From Pseudotamlana haliotis (GTDB lineage Bacteria; Bacteroidota; Bacteroidia; Flavobacteriales; Flavobacteriaceae): a stretch of DNA of 64,000 bases. The notes below the pieces were generated by a model, which saw only the letters and a program-made list of their open reading frames with translations, did not search any database and was not told the origin of the DNA. Shown in pieces: positions 9,387 to 17,254 of the stretch. How positions within the stretch are numbered: position 1 is the first letter of the stretch; each line of letters begins with the position of its first letter. The position numbers and the translations under genes were made by a program. The DNA lies in contig NZ_WAAT01000052.1 in NCBI RefSeq assembly GCF_008806375.1, positions 1-64,000 of the forward strand, read 5' to 3'.

Positions 9387-10085
9387 TTAAATCTTATGAT
9401 GCAGACTTAGCTGTAACTGGTTTTTATTCCAATTGTTGGTCGTTTGGTTCATCACCCCAAATTGCACTTTAAGGTTGTCTTTGATCATGTAGCCAATAGC
9501 GGAATAAAAACGGTTTCTATCGAAAATTTCAACGTCGATGCCGTTGCCTATGTCTCTTTGCCCATTAATAAACAGTTCGTTGTAGAATGCCAAATAGAAG
9601 GTGTTTTTCTCTAAGGAAGCTGAATTTAAAGGGATATTTAAAAATAGGTTATAACGGTATCGAGTTCTAAAATCTTGGTTTTCAACAAAACGTTGTTCAA
9701 AACGGAAGCGGTGGTTGGTGTAAAATCGTTTTCCAAATTTTACTGGAAATAAAGCTTCTTGATAAATTCGACTTTCTTGGGTGGTATCGTCAATATCTCC
9801 ATAGGTTCCCGTGGTAATGTGGCCGTAACCTAGTGTAAATTTTATATCCGCTTGTTTTGGTTTATAGGTTAAACCGCCTCTTAAAAGGAGTTGTTCAAGG
9901 TCGCCACCCATATTCCAGTTACGATATTGTATATCGCCTTGTACACCCCAGGAGCTGTCTTTAAAAGTCGTGTCGAAAAAATACATATACCATGCCCCTA
10001 GGCTATTTTCATCTATTTGTGCATTTCCAGTTTTCGGATTTAAAAATAAGAGGCTAACAGTGATTACGAATAAGTACTTTTTCAT
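9387..10085 (-). CDS. DUF2490 family outer-membrane protein
   Basis: 232 residues. A cleavable signal peptide (MKKYLFVITVSLLFLNPKTGNAQ) is followed by alternating beta strands rich in aromatics and Arg, such as IQYRNWNMGG and YTNHRFRFEQRFV, with a C-terminal strand LQLSLHHKI. This fits the DUF2490 family, predicted 10-12-stranded outer-membrane beta-barrels of unknown function common in Bacteroidota. No operon partner: the next gene downstream is the Dus gene with its own promoter. Confidence 0.85.
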   Translation of the reverse strand: MKKYLFVITVSLLFLNPKTGNAQIDENSLGAWYMYFFDTTFKDSSWGVQGDIQYRNWNMGGDLEQLLLRGGLTYKPKQADIKFTLGYGHITTGTYGDIDDTTQESRIYQEALFPVKFGKRFYTNHRFRFEQRFVENQDFRTRYRYNLFLNIPLNSASLEKNTFYLAFYNELFINGQRDIGNGIDVEIFDRNRFYSAIGYMIKDNLKVQFGVMNQTTNNWNKNQLQLSLHHKI

Positions 10086-10101
10086 TTAAGACAGTTTTTT
10101 G

Positions 10102-10109
10102 CAAAAATA
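10102..10109 (-). promoter_or_regulatory. -7 promoter element for the DUF2490 gene
   Basis: Minus-strand TATTTTTG (TAnnTTTG), 17 bases before the ATG at 10085. Confidence 0.6.
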
Positions 10110-10203
10110 AAAGTTATCTGTAGAAATACCATTTCAACAGCACGACGTTTTTTGTTTTTTTACTTAAATGTTTAAGTGACTTGACTGAAGGGATGGAGTA
10201 ATA

Positions 10204-10620
10204 TTACGAGAGCTGAATAATAACTCCTGAAACCGCTATAAACAAGCATAAAGGCGAAAATAGTTTGGTGTCTGCCTTAGCGAATTGGGTTTGTTTTACT
10301 TTTTTAAAGAAGCCCACATATTTAAATTCTCCAATGGCTCGAATGAGGAAGATTATTGGAATAATCCACCCGCCATAAGTGAATACCCATTCCGGTAACG
10401 TAAAATTAAGTAGTCCTGCTTTGAGGCTATAAAAAAGCGCAAAGGCTGTTAAACCCAAACCTACAATGGCGCTATCGTATTTTTTTGGCTTTAACATGAT
10501 TTCTCCGTTTTCGTTGGTAGGTAATGAGGCATGTAAGCCGAATTGGCCTCCAATGACCCAGTTGAAGTGAATAAGTGCTAGTGTTATAAAGATGGTGGTT
10601 AGTATTGTTGGTAAAATCAT
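10204..10620 (-). CDS. DUF3995 family small membrane protein
   Basis: 138 residues with four hydrophobic segments (about 1-22, 47-66, 74-94, 115-137) and no signal cleavage site, so an integral inner-membrane protein. The WVIGGQFG and GEFKYVGFFKKVKQT motifs match DUF3995, whose function is unknown. It follows the DUF2200 gene by 24 bases on the same strand and is probably cotranscribed. Confidence 0.8.
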   Translation of the reverse strand: MILPTILTTIFITLALIHFNWVIGGQFGLHASLPTNENGEIMLKPKKYDSAIVGLGLTAFALFYSLKAGLLNFTLPEWVFTYGGWIIPIIFLIRAIGEFKYVGFFKKVKQTQFAKADTKLFSPLCLFIAVSGVIIQLS

Positions 10621-10644
10621 GAATTTTAGTAGCTTAGTTTTATT

Positions 10645-11025
10645 TTATTTTTTAGCAGCTGAATCCCTCAAAATTTTCTCCATTTTTCGACCTTTAGCCA
10701 ATTCATCAACCAGTTTATCTAAATAGCGTACTTGTTGCGTTAATGGGGTTGTAATATCCTCAATACGATAGCCACAAATAACACCTTTTATGAGCTGGGC
10801 ATTTTCATTTAAAGTCGCTTGCTCGAAGAATGTTTTAAAAGTGACTTTCTCTTGAATAAGGTTTTCTATTTTTTCTGAAGAAAAACCCGTTAGCCATTCA
10901 ATAACTTGATTTAATTCGGCTTTGGTCCGCCCTTTTTTCTCAACTTTTGTGATGTAATGTGGGTAAACAGAAGCAAAAATAAGTTTGGCTACACGTGTGT
11001 CGTGTTCTAGAGTTGTGGTTGACAT
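10645..11025 (-). CDS. DUF2200 family protein
   Basis: 126 residues, soluble. It matches the compact DUF2200 family throughout: VAKLIFASVYPHYITKVEKK, then KAELNQVIEWLTGFS, then GVICGYRIEDI, and a C-terminal LDKLVDELAKGRKMEKILR helix. The family is conserved in bacteria but has no established function. It heads a likely two-gene unit with the DUF3995 membrane protein. Confidence 0.88.
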   Translation of the reverse strand: MSTTTLEHDTRVAKLIFASVYPHYITKVEKKGRTKAELNQVIEWLTGFSSEKIENLIQEKVTFKTFFEQATLNENAQLIKGVICGYRIEDITTPLTQQVRYLDKLVDELAKGRKMEKILRDSAAKK

Positions 11026-11042
11026 GATATAAATTTACAAAA

Positions 11043-11085
11043 AAATCCAACTTTAAACTTTTTTAGAAAGCCTTAAGTTGGATTT
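11043..11085 (-). terminator. Intrinsic terminator downstream of the alginate lyase gene
   Basis: Perfect 11-bp inverted repeat AAATCCAACTT (11043-11053) / AAGTTGGATTT (11075-11085) with a 21-base loop. Read on the minus strand it is followed by a run of T, placing it as the terminator of the lyase gene ending at 11161. Confidence 0.7.
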
Positions 11086-11160
11086 GTGTTGTTTCGTGAT
11101 AAAAACTTGAATCAAGTTTAACTTGACCATATGTTTTCTTTTCAAGTTGTTTTATGCGAC

Positions 11161-12078
11161 TTAATCGGTATGTTCTGTCACGACTTCGTGCAATACCACT
11201 TGAGCTGCTGCTTCATAATCATCATGCCACCCAAAATAATTACCTGTTTTAAAGTAGTTTTCATGAACGTAACCATTTCCTACATAATCGTAAATTTCGG
11301 TATAGTCTATGTTTAAATCTTTGGCTTCACAAACTAAAGCACAATACATTTTACCGTTTTCAATTTTAATTTTGAAAGTGAATTTTTCATTATCTACACG
11401 TCCGAAATCTAATTTCTTATCATAGCTACTTGTCCAAGCTTCTCCTTCTGCTGGTTTGGTGTAGTAATCGATTTGAATCATACCACTGTTCCATCTAATT
11501 TTTACGGTAGCAGGATTTCCGCTAATGCCAGCAGATTCTTTACCATGAATTTGAGCAACGATGGTACGACCGTTACCTTCTACAAAATCTACATGCATGG
11601 TAGATTCTAAAATATGAGTTCCGGTAGCCATTGACCAGTTGTCATTAGTATCTTGATTGCCTCGCCAGTATTCTCTCAACTCTGTACGGCAGTATTTACC
11701 ACCTAAATCAGCCTGGCCAGAAGTTGTAAATCCTGTAAATTTTGTATAAAGGGTGTAGCTGCCATCTTCATTTCTATAGAAGTATTGTGATTCGTTTTCG
11801 GTTAAATTGTCATTAACAATATCTTCATAACCAATAGAAGTGGCACTACCATTACCGCGGTCAATAGGCACTGAAAGGTACCAGTTTTTCCAATTGATGT
11901 TCGTGATTTCTTCTTCCTCTTCAACAGGAGGTGTTACTTCTTCTTCAACCTCTTCTTCCGGTTCTTTTTCAGCTTCTGGAGTTTTAGGGTTGTCACTTGC
12001 ACTGCAAGCGGTCATAAAAATAAGTGAAAACAATACGATTAACTCATGTTGTAAATTTGTTTTAATTTTCATAAACAT
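11161..12078 (-). CDS. PL7 alginate lyase, lipoprotein
   Basis: 305 residues. Lipobox FMTAC (Cys25), then a strongly acidic Glu/Pro linker (residues 36-58), then a single PL7 beta-jelly-roll domain. PL7 motifs are present: RTELREYW (131-138), QIH (176-178), YFKTGNYFGW (275-284). By alignment with characterised PL7 enzymes the catalytic residues would be Arg131, Gln176, His178 and Tyr281. The last motif normally reads YFKAGxYxQ; here Gly-Trp replaces the end. It should cleave alginate by beta-elimination at the cell surface. MKIK at the third codon is an alternative start. No SusC/SusD pair or further lyase is adjacent, so it is not in a classical polysaccharide utilisation locus within this window. 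Confidence 0.92.
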   Translation of the reverse strand: MFMKIKTNLQHELIVLFSLIFMTACSASDNPKTPEAEKEPEEEVEEEVTPPVEEEEEITNINWKNWYLSVPIDRGNGSATSIGYEDIVNDNLTENESQYFYRNEDGSYTLYTKFTGFTTSGQADLGGKYCRTELREYWRGNQDTNDNWSMATGTHILESTMHVDFVEGNGRTIVAQIHGKESAGISGNPATVKIRWNSGMIQIDYYTKPAEGEAWTSSYDKKLDFGRVDNEKFTFKIKIENGKMYCALVCEAKDLNIDYTEIYDYVGNGYVHENYFKTGNYFGWHDDYEAAAQVVLHEVVTEHTD

Positions 12079-12183
12079 AAAAAGTTATTTCTGTTTTTTA
12101 GCGAGACACTTCTTATATGGTAGGAATAAAAAGTAAGTTTTTTTTGAATACGAAGCAGTTGTTTGCTATTTTATTTAAGACTG

Positions 12184-12191
12184 CAAAGATA
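12184..12191 (-). promoter_or_regulatory. -7 promoter element for the alginate lyase gene
   Basis: Minus-strand TATCTTTG; a TTG lies 23 bases upstream (12217-12215). The predicted leader is about 100 bases, long compared with other genes here, leaving room for post-transcriptional control. Confidence 0.55.
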
Positions 12192-12289
12192 TAATTTTAA
12201 AATTTTCTTTTGAACAATATTAGTTAACCCTTAACACAATCATTATTAATATGAACAGCCTAAGGGCTTATTATTCTTGAAATTAGTGT

Positions 12290-12297
12290 TACTTTTG
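12290..12297 (+). promoter_or_regulatory. -7 promoter element for the 129-residue hypothetical gene
   Basis: TACTTTTG (TAnnTTTG), 30 bases before the ATG at 12327. Confidence 0.5.
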
Positions 12298-12326
12298 AAG
12301 TTTTTACAATATAATTATAAGCTGAA

Positions 12327-12716
12327 GTGATGACTTATCAAGAAGCATTTGTTGATTTTTGGGAACAGGTAAAGGCGAGTGTTCAAGAAGAACGTTTTGC
12401 TAAATTAACTATGGCAAAAACCATTGGTAAGCCTGATTTGAAAAATATATTTGTGAGGCCCCTTGCTTCAGAAGGCGATTTTAAAGTGTTACTAAAGTTT
12501 AGTTACCGTTTAAAGGAAACAGAGGATGAGGAGCAGGAACTTTCTTTAGAACAGGCATTCGAAGTTTTAAAATCACATCTTAAAAAGCCTTTTTTAACGG
12601 TATTGTTATTTACCACCACCAAAGATGTGACTTTCAAAATTAACAAAAAAGGTGTTGGAAGCTTCACCGAGGGCGCACCGACTTTTCAAGATGTGAGATT
12701 GGCTGATCGGGATTAA
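12327..12716 (+). CDS. Hypothetical protein, 129 residues
   Basis: I do not recognise this family. The protein is soluble, charged and without a signal peptide. An amphipathic N-terminal part (TYQEAFVDFWEQVKASVQEE) is followed by predicted strands KNIFVRPLA and FKVLLKFSYRLK, then a helix EQAFEVLKSHL and strands FLTVLLFTTTKDVTFKIN. The mixed alpha/beta pattern and clean promoter suggest a real gene. It is alone on the plus strand between two minus-strand genes, so context gives no hint of role. Confidence 0.7.
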   Translation: MMTYQEAFVDFWEQVKASVQEERFAKLTMAKTIGKPDLKNIFVRPLASEGDFKVLLKFSYRLKETEDEEQELSLEQAFEVLKSHLKKPFLTVLLFTTTKDVTFKINKKGVGSFTEGAPTFQDVRLADRD

Positions 12717-12759
12717 TACATCCCAAAATCAAGAGTTTGTTACCAGAATTAAAATGGTA

Positions 12760-13533
12760 TTATTTGTTATCTTTTAAAAACGTAGTTAATTCTGAAGGTT
12801 CTGCTCTATTGCGATAATCGGCATCTAAAAAAGCATATTCAATTTCGCCATTTTGATTGATGATGTAGGTCGCTGCTAAAGGCAATTCGTTTGACGTATC
12901 TCCGTTATGGTTGTTCATATCAAAAGCTGCGTTGTATGCTTCAGCTACTTCATCTGTAAGTTTAAAAACAATGCCGTATTCTTTAGCGATTTTATTTCCA
13001 AGGTCACTTAAAACTTCAAATTCTAAATCGTTTTTCTCTGAGGTGCTCATCGATTCGTCTGGCAGCTCAGGCGTTAAAGCGAGTAATGTGGCACCATTGG
13101 CTTTAAAGTTAGGTAGTTCTTCTTGTAACTCATGAAGCGTAAGGTTGCAATATGGGCACCACCCACCGCGATACCAAGTTAAGACAACTTTGCCTTCTTT
13201 CAGGTAGTCGTTTAATGAAACAGGTTCGTCTAGTGCATTTTTTAAAGTGAAGTTAGGCGCTTGGTCTCCAACTTGTTTTGCGCTGCTTGTGATTCCGCTG
13301 TTTTCAACAGATTCAATACCTTCTGCATAAATTTTCTTTTTATAGTCGTCGGCTTTAAGCTCAAAATTGGCTTTCTTTTCGTCCAATTGCGACTTCAACG
13401 TTGGCTCTTCCATAGTTTTTTCTTTTTTTTCAGGTTCTACTTCGGTTACGGCGTTTTGCTTTTTGTCGTTTTTTCCGCCGCAGGCTATCAAAGTAGCACC
13501 TAGAAATAATGTAGATAAAATTTTAATTTTCAT
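12760..13533 (-). CDS. Peroxiredoxin-like (AhpC/TSA) lipoprotein
   Basis: 257 residues. The signal ends in LIAC (Cys18), followed by a Lys/Glu-rich linker to about residue 75 and a thioredoxin-fold domain from QVGDQAPNFTLKN onwards. The active-site region YRGGWCPYCNLTL has Cys126 and Cys129 in CxxC, as in the peroxiredoxin-like subgroup (TWYRGxWCPYC). It is expected to reduce peroxides or act as a thiol oxidoreductase in the envelope. No partner reductase is adjacent. Confidence 0.87.
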   Translation of the reverse strand: MKIKILSTLFLGATLIACGGKNDKKQNAVTEVEPEKKEKTMEEPTLKSQLDEKKANFELKADDYKKKIYAEGIESVENSGITSSAKQVGDQAPNFTLKNALDEPVSLNDYLKEGKVVLTWYRGGWCPYCNLTLHELQEELPNFKANGATLLALTPELPDESMSTSEKNDLEFEVLSDLGNKIAKEYGIVFKLTDEVAEAYNAAFDMNNHNGDTSNELPLAATYIINQNGEIEYAFLDADYRNRAEPSELTTFLKDNK

Positions 13534-13689
13534 AAGTCTTTTTTTTTGCGCAATAAAGAACTTAAAAAAGGGAAGGATTTTGCTATAATTATTTGTTAAA
13601 ATTGAAGTAAAGCTTTTAACCTCTTATTTAATTCCAGAGCAACTGTTGAGTGTGTTGAAATAAAAGTTTCTATGGCACTCTAATCGTTT

Positions 13690-14271
13690 TTAAAATTGAT
13701 AACCTATACCAAGTTGTACACCAAACTCGGTAAGACTTTGTTGATGGTCTTCTTTTTTAAATGGAATGAGAGCATGCATTTTTAAGTTCGGATTTAAATA
13801 AATTAAAAACCTCTTAAAATTGTATTTTCCACCAAAGCCGATTCCTAAACCAAATCCGGATTGTGAATCAAAAGATTCTCCTGAATTTTGAAAATCTAAT
13901 TGCGGACCGCCATTTAGGAAAAAATAACTTCCAATCGTATAATTAAAATACATCGGGATTGACACCATTTTTAAATACGTATGCCTTTGGTTATTCGTTC
14001 CAAGGCTATTAGAGTTTATTTGAACCTTAGAGCTTAAATAGTTTATCCCGGTTTCAAGTGATAGTTTAGGCGTTAATTTTCTTAAATACCGTATTCCAAA
14101 TTCATAGGAGTCTTCTAAGTCGTAGTTTCCTGAACCATCTAAGATCTCACTGCTTAGAAATTCGCTATTCATGAGTCCAAAGTACGTTCGAAATTCATTA
14201 GAGTCTTGGGAATAAGTGCTGTTACTAAGAAAAAGTGTGCTTATTAGTAGAGCTATGAATTTTACTTTCAT
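13690..14271 (-). CDS. Outer-membrane beta-barrel protein
   Basis: 193 residues. The signal peptide (MKVKFIALLISTLFLSNSTYSQ) is followed by beta strands in the style of small porin-like proteins: YEFGIRYLRKL, LSLETGINYL, GFGLGIGFGGKYNF, and a C-terminal strand GVQLGIGYQF ending in Phe, the usual outer-membrane signature. Most like the Bacteroidota outer membrane beta-barrel (porin family) group; ligand unknown. It follows the broken acetyltransferase gene on the same strand after a 37-base gap. Confidence 0.82.
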   Translation of the reverse strand: MKVKFIALLISTLFLSNSTYSQDSNEFRTYFGLMNSEFLSSEILDGSGNYDLEDSYEFGIRYLRKLTPKLSLETGINYLSSKVQINSNSLGTNNQRHTYLKMVSIPMYFNYTIGSYFFLNGGPQLDFQNSGESFDSQSGFGLGIGFGGKYNFKRFLIYLNPNLKMHALIPFKKEDHQQSLTEFGVQLGIGYQF

Positions 14272-14308
14272 GTGATCAATTTTGTTTTTTTAGTAATGAT
14301 AGCGTTTT

Positions 14309-14827
14309 TTATTCTGTTTTATTAGTAATCTCATATTCATAAAAATCTACATCATCTTCATTTGGTTCACTTTTTACTAACTTCATGCCACAATGTTCAG
14401 ATAATTTAATCGAAGCAATGTTTTTTTTAAACATTCGAGCAGTTAATTTTTCCAATTTTAATTTTTGAAATGCGTAATTAATCAAGGCATTACAAATTTC
14501 AGAACCATAGCCGTTTTTCTAGAATTTATGGTCAACAATATAACCTAACTCCAATTGTTTTAAGTTTTGAAACGAATTGAATAGACCAGCTTCTCCTATG
14601 ACCGTGTCATTATCTTTAAGCTGGACAAGGAAAACACCAAAGCCATTACTGTAGTCTTGATTTATTTTATGGTATTTCTCTTTTAGTTTTGATTCAGTCC
14701 ACTTACAATTTGAATTTGGTATACAAACCATGTTCTGTGGATTGTTATAAATTTGAAGTAAACAAGAGATATCTTCAGACGTTATTTTTCTAATCCAAAG
14801 TCTGTTTGTTTCAATAATGTTTTGCAT
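14309..14827 (-). pseudogene. GNAT (RimJ/RimL-type) acetyltransferase interrupted by an in-frame stop
   Basis: From ATG 14827 the frame reads a RimJ/RimL-like N-terminus (ETNRLWIRKITSED, GEAGLF, LELGYIVDHKF) for 102 codons and hits TAG at 14519-14521. The same frame continues without a shift for 69 more codons to TAA at 14309-14311, encoding KNGYGSEICNALINYAF, then KLEKLTARMFKKNIASIKL and CGMKLV. That is the acetyl-CoA binding loop and the rest of a normal GNAT domain. The intact protein would be about 172 residues, usual for the family. The residue at the stop is typically Trp in this subfamily, so a single TGG to TAG change is the likely origin. Upstream is a second, intact GNAT gene 23 bases away. 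Confidence 0.85.
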
Positions 14828-14850
14828 TCAATAAGAAAATCGATTTGTAA

Positions 14851-15294
14851 CTATTCTGAAATATCTGCTTTATTTGGCATTTTCATCTCATAAAGATCAA
14901 AGTCTTTAGCCCAAAAATCCTTTTCGATTCTAATGAGTTTGAATCCTGTTTTTTCATAAAATTGAAAGGCTAGCTGCGTGGTTCGAACCACGATGAATTC
15001 TATATTTGGCTTTTCTATTAGGTGATTCATTCGGTATTGCATTAATGCTTTTCCGATGCCTTTTCCTTGGTGATTTGGATGAATGATGTCCCAAGAAATT
15101 CGTGCTATTTTATCATTTGGAAAGTAATTAATACCGCCAGCTCCAATAATTTCAGAATGCTGTTCATAAACAAAATAATCTTCTACTTCATTTTCAAAAT
15201 CTATTTCCTCTGAAGGGACAAAATATTTTGGAGTATTTTGTCTCAACAATTTTATAACTTTCTGTTTATCCTCTTTGGAATATTTTCTAATCAT
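14851..15294 (-). CDS. GNAT family N-acetyltransferase
   Basis: 147 residues from ATG 15294 (MIRKYSKEDKQ). The frame extends five codons to a TTG at 15309, but the ATG start fits family N-termini, which begin close to IRxYxxxD. GNAT motifs are clear: IIGAGGINY, ARISWDIIHP, the acetyl-CoA loop HQGKGIGKALMQY, and AFQFYEKTGFKLI. It transfers an acetyl group from acetyl-CoA to an unidentified amine. It sits 49 bases downstream of glgB and 23 bases upstream of the interrupted GNAT, all on the same strand, so it may be read from the glycogen operon. Confidence 0.88.
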   Translation of the reverse strand: MIRKYSKEDKQKVIKLLRQNTPKYFVPSEEIDFENEVEDYFVYEQHSEIIGAGGINYFPNDKIARISWDIIHPNHQGKGIGKALMQYRMNHLIEKPNIEFIVVRTTQLAFQFYEKTGFKLIRIEKDFWAKDFDLYEMKMPNKADISE

Positions 15295-15343
15295 TTTGAT
15301 TGTTTTCAATGATTTTTAAAATAAAAATAACCAAAATAGGATT

Positions 15344-17251
15344 CTACTTAAACTTAAAAACCATTACAGCCAAAGGCGCTAACGTGATTTCAGCAGAAAA
15401 AGGTTTACCATTCCAAGCGTCTTTTTTAATGGTGATGGCTTTCTTATTGCTTATACCGCTACCACCAAAAGTTTCGGCATCACTATTAAAAATTTCTTCG
15501 AGTTTTCCTTTTGTTTTAACTCCAATTTTATAGTTTTCTAAAACGGCAGGTGTCATATTACAAACTACTACGACGTTTTCTTTTTCTTTATAGCCTTTTC
15601 TTATATAGGAAATCACAGCATTTTCATGGTCGCCATAGCTAATCCATTCAAAACCATCTTGACTAAACCCTTGTTCGTAGAGTGCTGGTGTGGTTTTATA
15701 CAGTTTATTAAGCGCTTTGTAATAGTTTAGGGTGTCTTGATGCGGTTTAAAATCTAGTAAGTTCCATTCAACACTCTCTTGAAAATTCCATTCGTTATAT
15801 TGACCTAATTCGCCACCCATAAATAAAAGTTTGGTACCTGGGTGTGTAAACATATAACCGTATAGTAAGCGCAGGTTAGCAAAGCGTTGCCATTCATCGC
15901 CCGGCAAGCGTCCTAAAATGGAGTTTTTGCCGTAAACCACTTCATCATGTGATAGCGGAAGCATGAAATTTTCAGTAAAAGCATAGGCTAAACTGAAGGT
16001 GATATCATTTTGATGGTATTTTCTATATATAGGATCTTTAGCAAAATACTCTAAGGTATCGTGCATCCAGCCCATCATCCATTTCATACCGAAGCCTAAG
16101 CCACCAACAAAAGTGGGTTTAGAGACCATAGGAAAGGCTGTAGATTCTTCAGCAATGGTTTGTACATCTGGGAAAGAAGCATAAACCTCTTCGTTTAATT
16201 CTTTAAAGAAACTTATGGCGGCTAAATTTTCTCTTCCACCGTAAATATTAGGCTCCCATTCACCATCTTCTCTAGAATAATCTAAAAACAACATAGAGGC
16301 GACGGCATCAACACGTAAACCATCAGCATGGTATTGGTCTAGCCAAAATACCGCATTACTAATTAAAAAGGAGCGGACTTCATTACGCTCATAGTTAAAT
16401 ATGAGGCTTTTCCAATCTTGGTGATAGCCTTTTTTAGGGTCTGGATGTTCGTAAAGATTTGACCCATCAAAAAAGCCTAAACCGTGAGCGTCTTCCGGGA
16501 AGTGTGATGGTACCCAGTCTAAAATAATGCCTATATCATTTTGATGTAGTTTATCAACAAGGTATTTGAATTCTTCAGGATAGCCAAAGCGCGAGGTTGG
16601 TGCAAAATAACCCGTAATTTGATAGCCCCAAGACGGGTCGTAAGGAAACTCCATGATAGGCATCAGCTCGACATGGGTGAAATTCATGTCTTTAACATAG
16701 TTTACCAATTCGTCTGCCAACTCGTAGTAAGAAAGAAAGCGGTTTTCTTCTACATTTTTCTTCCAAGAGCCCAAATGCACTTCGTAAACCGAATAAGGTG
16801 CATCAATGGCATTGTGTTTTTTACGTTTTTTGAGCCAACTTTTATCTTTCCATTTGTAGCTATCATCCCAAACGATAGAAGCCGTTTTTGGCGGATGCTC
16901 ATAACGCCTAGCGTAAGGATCGGCTTTTTCGGTTTTTATGCCGTTGTTATTGTTTTCAATTTTGTATTTGTAGGTGGTGCCTTTGCCTACAAGCGGAATA
17001 AAACCTTCCCAGATACCACTCGAATCCCAGCGCACATTGAGTTGGTGCTCACCTTCTGTCCAGAAATTAAAGTCGCCAATTACAGAGACTTGTTTTGCTG
17101 AAGGTGCCCAAACGGCGAAATAAACGCCATCGATACCATCAACGGTGACGATATGAGAACCAAATTTCTCATAGAGTCTAAAATGCTTTCCAGCTTTAAA
17201 AAGGTTGATATCAAATTCGGTGAATAAACTAAAAGATTTTACCTGTGCCAT
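15344..17251 (-). CDS. glgB: 1,4-alpha-glucan branching enzyme
   Basis: 635 residues. It makes alpha-1,6 branches in glycogen by moving short alpha-1,4 chains. An N-terminal CBM48 domain (about 25-115, with YFAVWAPSAKQVSVIGDFN) is followed by a GH13 barrel: nucleophile Asp315 in DGLRVDAVASM, acid/base Glu368 in TIAEEST, transition-state Asp436 in LSHDEV, then a C-terminal beta domain. It lacks the extra N-terminal module of the long (about 730-residue) enterobacterial form. Last of the three glycogen genes, starting 3 bases after glgC ends, so tightly coupled. Confidence 0.95.
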   Translation of the reverse strand: MAQVKSFSLFTEFDINLFKAGKHFRLYEKFGSHIVTVDGIDGVYFAVWAPSAKQVSVIGDFNFWTEGEHQLNVRWDSSGIWEGFIPLVGKGTTYKYKIENNNNGIKTEKADPYARRYEHPPKTASIVWDDSYKWKDKSWLKKRKKHNAIDAPYSVYEVHLGSWKKNVEENRFLSYYELADELVNYVKDMNFTHVELMPIMEFPYDPSWGYQITGYFAPTSRFGYPEEFKYLVDKLHQNDIGIILDWVPSHFPEDAHGLGFFDGSNLYEHPDPKKGYHQDWKSLIFNYERNEVRSFLISNAVFWLDQYHADGLRVDAVASMLFLDYSREDGEWEPNIYGGRENLAAISFFKELNEEVYASFPDVQTIAEESTAFPMVSKPTFVGGLGFGMKWMMGWMHDTLEYFAKDPIYRKYHQNDITFSLAYAFTENFMLPLSHDEVVYGKNSILGRLPGDEWQRFANLRLLYGYMFTHPGTKLLFMGGELGQYNEWNFQESVEWNLLDFKPHQDTLNYYKALNKLYKTTPALYEQGFSQDGFEWISYGDHENAVISYIRKGYKEKENVVVVCNMTPAVLENYKIGVKTKGKLEEIFNSDAETFGGSGISNKKAITIKKDAWNGKPFSAEITLAPLAVMVFKFK

Positions 17252-17254
17252 ATA

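Noticed and set aside
16619-17101. 160-codon open frame on the plus strand inside glgB
   Set aside because: It is opposite a clearly conserved enzyme, has no promoter or family resemblance, and reads as an antisense shadow.
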